64,000 nt of DNA, from assembly GCA_028821195.1 (NCBI GenBank), contig JAPPHB010000066.1:1-64000 (forward strand), in the 5' to 3' direction. The notes beneath the pieces were generated by a model. The model ran no database searches and was not told the DNA's origin. It saw only the letters and a program-made list of their open reading frames with translations. This document shows, piece by piece, positions 61,551 through 64,000 of this stretch. The translations under genes and the position numbers were made by a program. The stretch is from Gammaproteobacteria bacterium. Lineage in GTDB: Bacteria; Gemmatimonadota; Gemmatimonadetes; Longimicrobiales; Gaopeijiaceae. Numbering within the stretch: position 1 is the stretch's first letter; each line of letters begins with the position of its first letter.

Positions 61551-63823
61551 GCGTCCTTCTCGTTCCAGCGGCGCTCGGCGCGGGCCCGCCTGCCCGTCAC
61601 CCGCAAGGCGCCGGCGAGGCAAAAGAAGAGGGGGATGCCCACCAGGTTCCCCCACTTGAGCGCGTTCTTGGCGAAGTCCGACTCCAGCGCCAGCGGAGGC
61701 GGCGTGCGATCCTTGGAGCGGATGCTGATGAGCGCCTCGTCCTGCGCCAGCCAGTCGACCGAGTTGGCGGCGAAGAGCAGGTTCTGGCGGCTCGACCGGA
61801 CGAACTGCTCGTCCAGGAAGTCCACATCGGCGACCACGATCATGCGGCCGGCCGGTTCGGAACCGTCGCCCTCCCGCCCTTCCTCGGCGGGAAGCGCGAA
61901 ATCCACCGCCGCCGCTACAACCTCAACACCGAGATTGGATTCGTCGGGGAAGGCCTGCATGTCGGGCGCGATGGGGCTGCCCGGCGCCTGCACGCCCCCC
62001 GCTTCCGTGGTGGTCCAGAGCGGCGTGACGCGCGCCGAGTCGGTCAGGATCAGCGAGCTGGCCCATCCGACGGAGAGGTTGTTGAGGTCGCGGGTCACCG
62101 GATGATCGGCGCCCCGGAAGAGGATGGGCCAGAGCGGGTAGGAACGCACCACGGCGAAGATCCCCTGGCGACCCATCTGCACCCGCTCCGCGGAGGCCAG
62201 GTCGTAGACGATGCCCCCGTCGTATCTGATTCCGCGCTCCTCCAGGAAAGTCTCGAGCCCCGACGTCACCGGCGACGCCATCGGCGACTGCGGATCGATC
62301 TGCGTCCCCTCCACCAGCAGCATCGCGGCACCGCCGCCGTCCACGTACTCCGCGAGCCGCTCCAGGGCGAGCGCCGACATGGGCTCCGTCGGCCCCGCCA
62401 CCACCAGCACGTCGATGGAATCCGGATTCAGCGGAGGCACCGTGTCGCCGTCGAGCGCGACGCTTCCGATCGAGTAGCGGTCGCCGAGCGCCTGCTGCAG
62501 CACCGGCATCTCGAAGGCCTGCCTGGCGCCGAACCCGGAGGCGAAGCGCAGGCTAGGGCGCGCGTCGGTGGTCATGGACACGACCGCCGTCGCCATGCGC
62601 AGCTCCAGGTCGTCGGTGCGGTCGATGATGGGGATGATCTCGCGCTGGTCCGCGTACTGCATGGCCAGCCCGAAGTATCCCCGGCGCACCTCGAACTCGT
62701 CGTCGCGCAGGACGTTGAAGTCGAGTTCCGGGATCCCCATGCCGCTGGCCTCGGTACGCGCCTCGTCGCTGTCGCCGGGATCGATCTTCTCCACCACCAG
62801 TTGCCCGCCGCCCGCGCGCCGGAAGTCCGCGAGCAGATCCTCCACGTCGCGCAGCGTGAGCTGCACCTCCGGGGGAAGCTCGTCGGACGCGAAGAGCTTG
62901 AAGGTGACGATGTCGTCGATGTTCCCCAGCACCTCGCGGGTCCCGTCGGCGAGGGTGTAGAGGTTGCCGCGGGTCAGGTCCAGGCGCCCCCGGATGTAGC
63001 CGCCGACCAGGTTCAGCACCACGACCAGGGCCGCGATTGCGATGGTGCCCACGCGCAGGCGCCGATAGTCGGCCCGGCCGTGACTCAGCCGCTCTCGGCT
63101 CACCATCGCGATCGACAGCACCAGGAAGAGGGCGGCGGTGGAGAGGAAGTACAGGACGTCGCGCAGGTCGATCACGCCCCGGGCGACGTTCTCGAAGTGC
63201 CCGATCACGGAGAGCCGGGCCGCGGCGCCGCCGATCATCGGCGTCAGCCCGATCTGCACGAACGGCAGGCCGATGAGCACCAGCACCAGGCTGACGGCGA
63301 TCGCCAGCATGAACGAGGTGATCTGGTTGCGGGTCATGCTCGACGCCCACAGGCCGATGGCCACGAACTGGGCCGCGAGCAACGAAGCGCCCACGTACTG
63401 CGCGGTGATGATTCCCGGATCGGCTTCGGACGCCATCAGCACCCCGATCGACATCGGCAGCGTGCCGGCGAGCGCGACCAGGGCGAAGATCCAGTTCCCC
63501 AGGAACTTGCCGAGGACGGTCTCGACCTCGTTGAACGGATGCGCCAGCAGCCACTCAAGCGTCCCGCTGCGGCGCTCCTCCGCGAGCGAACGCATGGTCG
63601 CGGCCGGAATCAGGATCGCGAACAGCCAGGGCAGGAGATCGAAAAGGGGACGCAGGGTGGCGATGTTGGAGGCGTACAGCGAGCGGAACTCGATGAAGAT
63701 CCCGAGGGTCAGGAAGGCGACGATCAGGATGTAGGCCGTGGCCTGATCGAAGAAGCCCGCGAGTTCTCGGCGCGCGATGGTGGGCACGCCTCTCAGGCCG
63801 GCCAGAATGCTGGAGAGGTTCAT
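61547..63823 (-). CDS. Fused GldF-type ABC permease and GldG-like auxiliary protein
   Basis: A 758-residue membrane protein that joins two normally separate subunits. Residues about 1-245 are a GldF/ABC-2 type permease (IARRELAGFFDQATAYILIVAFL, LAEERRSGTLEWLLAHPFNEVETVLGK). After a helix (LRVGTIAIAALVVVLNLVGG) comes a GldG-like 'ABC-type uncharacterized' periplasmic domain from about 290 (LTRGNLYTLADGTREVL, then DVEDLLADFRR), with a C-terminal helix. GGAGG lies seven bases before the ATG. The partner ATPase ends just upstream and DUF4340 follows. This type of system is linked to gliding or envelope processes; here the role is unknown. Confidence 0.88.
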   Translation of the reverse strand: MNLSSILAGLRGVPTIARRELAGFFDQATAYILIVAFLTLGIFIEFRSLYASNIATLRPLFDLLPWLFAILIPAATMRSLAEERRSGTLEWLLAHPFNEVETVLGKFLGNWIFALVALAGTLPMSIGVLMASEADPGIITAQYVGASLLAAQFVAIGLWASSMTRNQITSFMLAIAVSLVLVLIGLPFVQIGLTPMIGGAAARLSVIGHFENVARGVIDLRDVLYFLSTAALFLVLSIAMVSRERLSHGRADYRRLRVGTIAIAALVVVLNLVGGYIRGRLDLTRGNLYTLADGTREVLGNIDDIVTFKLFASDELPPEVQLTLRDVEDLLADFRRAGGGQLVVEKIDPGDSDEARTEASGMGIPELDFNVLRDDEFEVRRGYFGLAMQYADQREIIPIIDRTDDLELRMATAVVSMTTDARPSLRFASGFGARQAFEMPVLQQALGDRYSIGSVALDGDTVPPLNPDSIDVLVVAGPTEPMSALALERLAEYVDGGGAAMLLVEGTQIDPQSPMASPVTSGLETFLEERGIRYDGGIVYDLASAERVQMGRQGIFAVVRSYPLWPILFRGADHPVTRDLNNLSVGWASSLILTDSARVTPLWTTTEAGGVQAPGSPIAPDMQAFPDESNLGVEVVAAAVDFALPAEEGREGDGSEPAGRMIVVADVDFLDEQFVRSSRQNLLFAANSVDWLAQDEALISIRSKDRTPPPLALESDFAKNALKWGNLVGIPLFFCLAGALRVTGRRARAERRWNEKDA

Positions 63824-64000
63824 TCTTCCACCTCCTCGGCCGGCGTTGTGGAAGCTTCGCCGTTCGCGGTGAGGGACCGGAAGACCCGCTCCAGGTTGGC
63901 CTGCTCCCGATGCAACTCCCAGAGCGCCCACCCGCGGCGGGTGGCGAGCTGGAATATGGTGGGGCGCAGTTCCGCGCCGGACGCGACCTCCAGACGCACG
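63820..64000 (-). CDS. ABC ATPase of the GldA type, C-terminal part (gene continues outside window)
   Basis: The last 59 codons of an ABC ATPase, reading RPTIFQLATRRGWALWELHR, then NLERVFRSLT and a Glu-rich tail. This matches the C-terminal regulatory segment of GldA-like and ABC-2 ATPases (pattern xxIFxLAxxxGWxLxEL...xLExVFxxLT). The nucleotide-binding core lies beyond base 64000. Its stop overlaps the fused permease start by four bases, confirming the pair. Confidence 0.85.
   Translation of the reverse strand, partial: VRLEVASGAELRPTIFQLATRRGWALWELHREQANLERVFRSLTANGEASTTPAEEVEE

Overview
The window is GC-rich, densely packed bacterial DNA with many GTG starts and 1-4 base stop/start overlaps. 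The gene content points to Gemmatimonadota or a close relative. Supporting genes are a SusC/RagA receptor with a SusD-like partner, a BlaI/M56 regulatory pair, a DUF5916 barrel protein, a cytochrome c/copper-monooxygenase fusion, DUF4159/VWA/MoxR/DUF58 envelope operons and a GldF-GldG type ABC system. This placement is inferred from gene families; no rRNA is present to confirm it.

Layout. 1-1.1 kb: the end of an ABC ATPase gene and its permease, in visibly less GC-rich DNA. 1.1-5.3 kb (minus): M28 peptidase, cytochrome c/copper oxygenase-like protein and a secreted protein. 5.4-6.9 kb: a frameshifted sigma-54 AAA+ activator, infA, and a tiny zinc-ribbon protein. 7.0-9.5 kb: DUF5916 outer-membrane protein. 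9.7 kb: tRNA-Asn. 9.8-16.6 kb (minus): M56 sensor peptidase with two TonB-C domains, its BlaI repressor with operator-like dyads, then SusD/SusC. 16.9-24.4 kb: lipoprotein, membrane proteins, an SRAP DNA-crosslink repair protein, a PhoX-like protein, an outer-membrane barrel and a lipoprotein alpha/beta hydrolase. 24.5-40.2 kb (plus): a long co-directional envelope operon (two DUF4159 proteins, VWA proteins, caspase-like protein with a Ser in place of Cys, TPR metalloprotease, MoxR, DUF58, DUF4175). 40.2-41.8 kb: MsrPQ methionine sulfoxide repair pair.

41.9-60.5 kb is the notable part: what looks like a complete and unusual RiPP (ribosomal peptide natural product) locus. An 83-residue precursor with a nitrile-hydratase-like (NHLP) leader ends in a predicted five-residue core, LCCCW. 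Convergent to it lies a minus-strand operon: a leader-binding/YcaO cyclodehydratase fusion (would turn the three Cys into azolines), a protein whose own N-terminus is a second NHLP leader fused to a terpene-cyclase-like alpha/alpha barrel, two NHLM-type ABC exporters (one with a C39 leader peptidase), a short HlyD-like adaptor, a flavin-dependent tryptophan halogenase homologue (the core ends in Trp) and an unrecognised 371-residue protein. Upstream in the same orientation are a MacB-like ABC ATPase, two FtsX-like permeases and a LolA-like protein, possibly export or immunity. Beside the precursor on the plus strand is an AlkB-type di-iron hydroxylase fused to a degenerate GlnE-like nucleotidyltransferase domain. 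No azoline dehydrogenase is visible.

60.6-64 kb (minus): DUF4340 protein, a fused GldF-GldG permease/auxiliary protein, and the C-terminus of their ABC ATPase, cut by the window edge.
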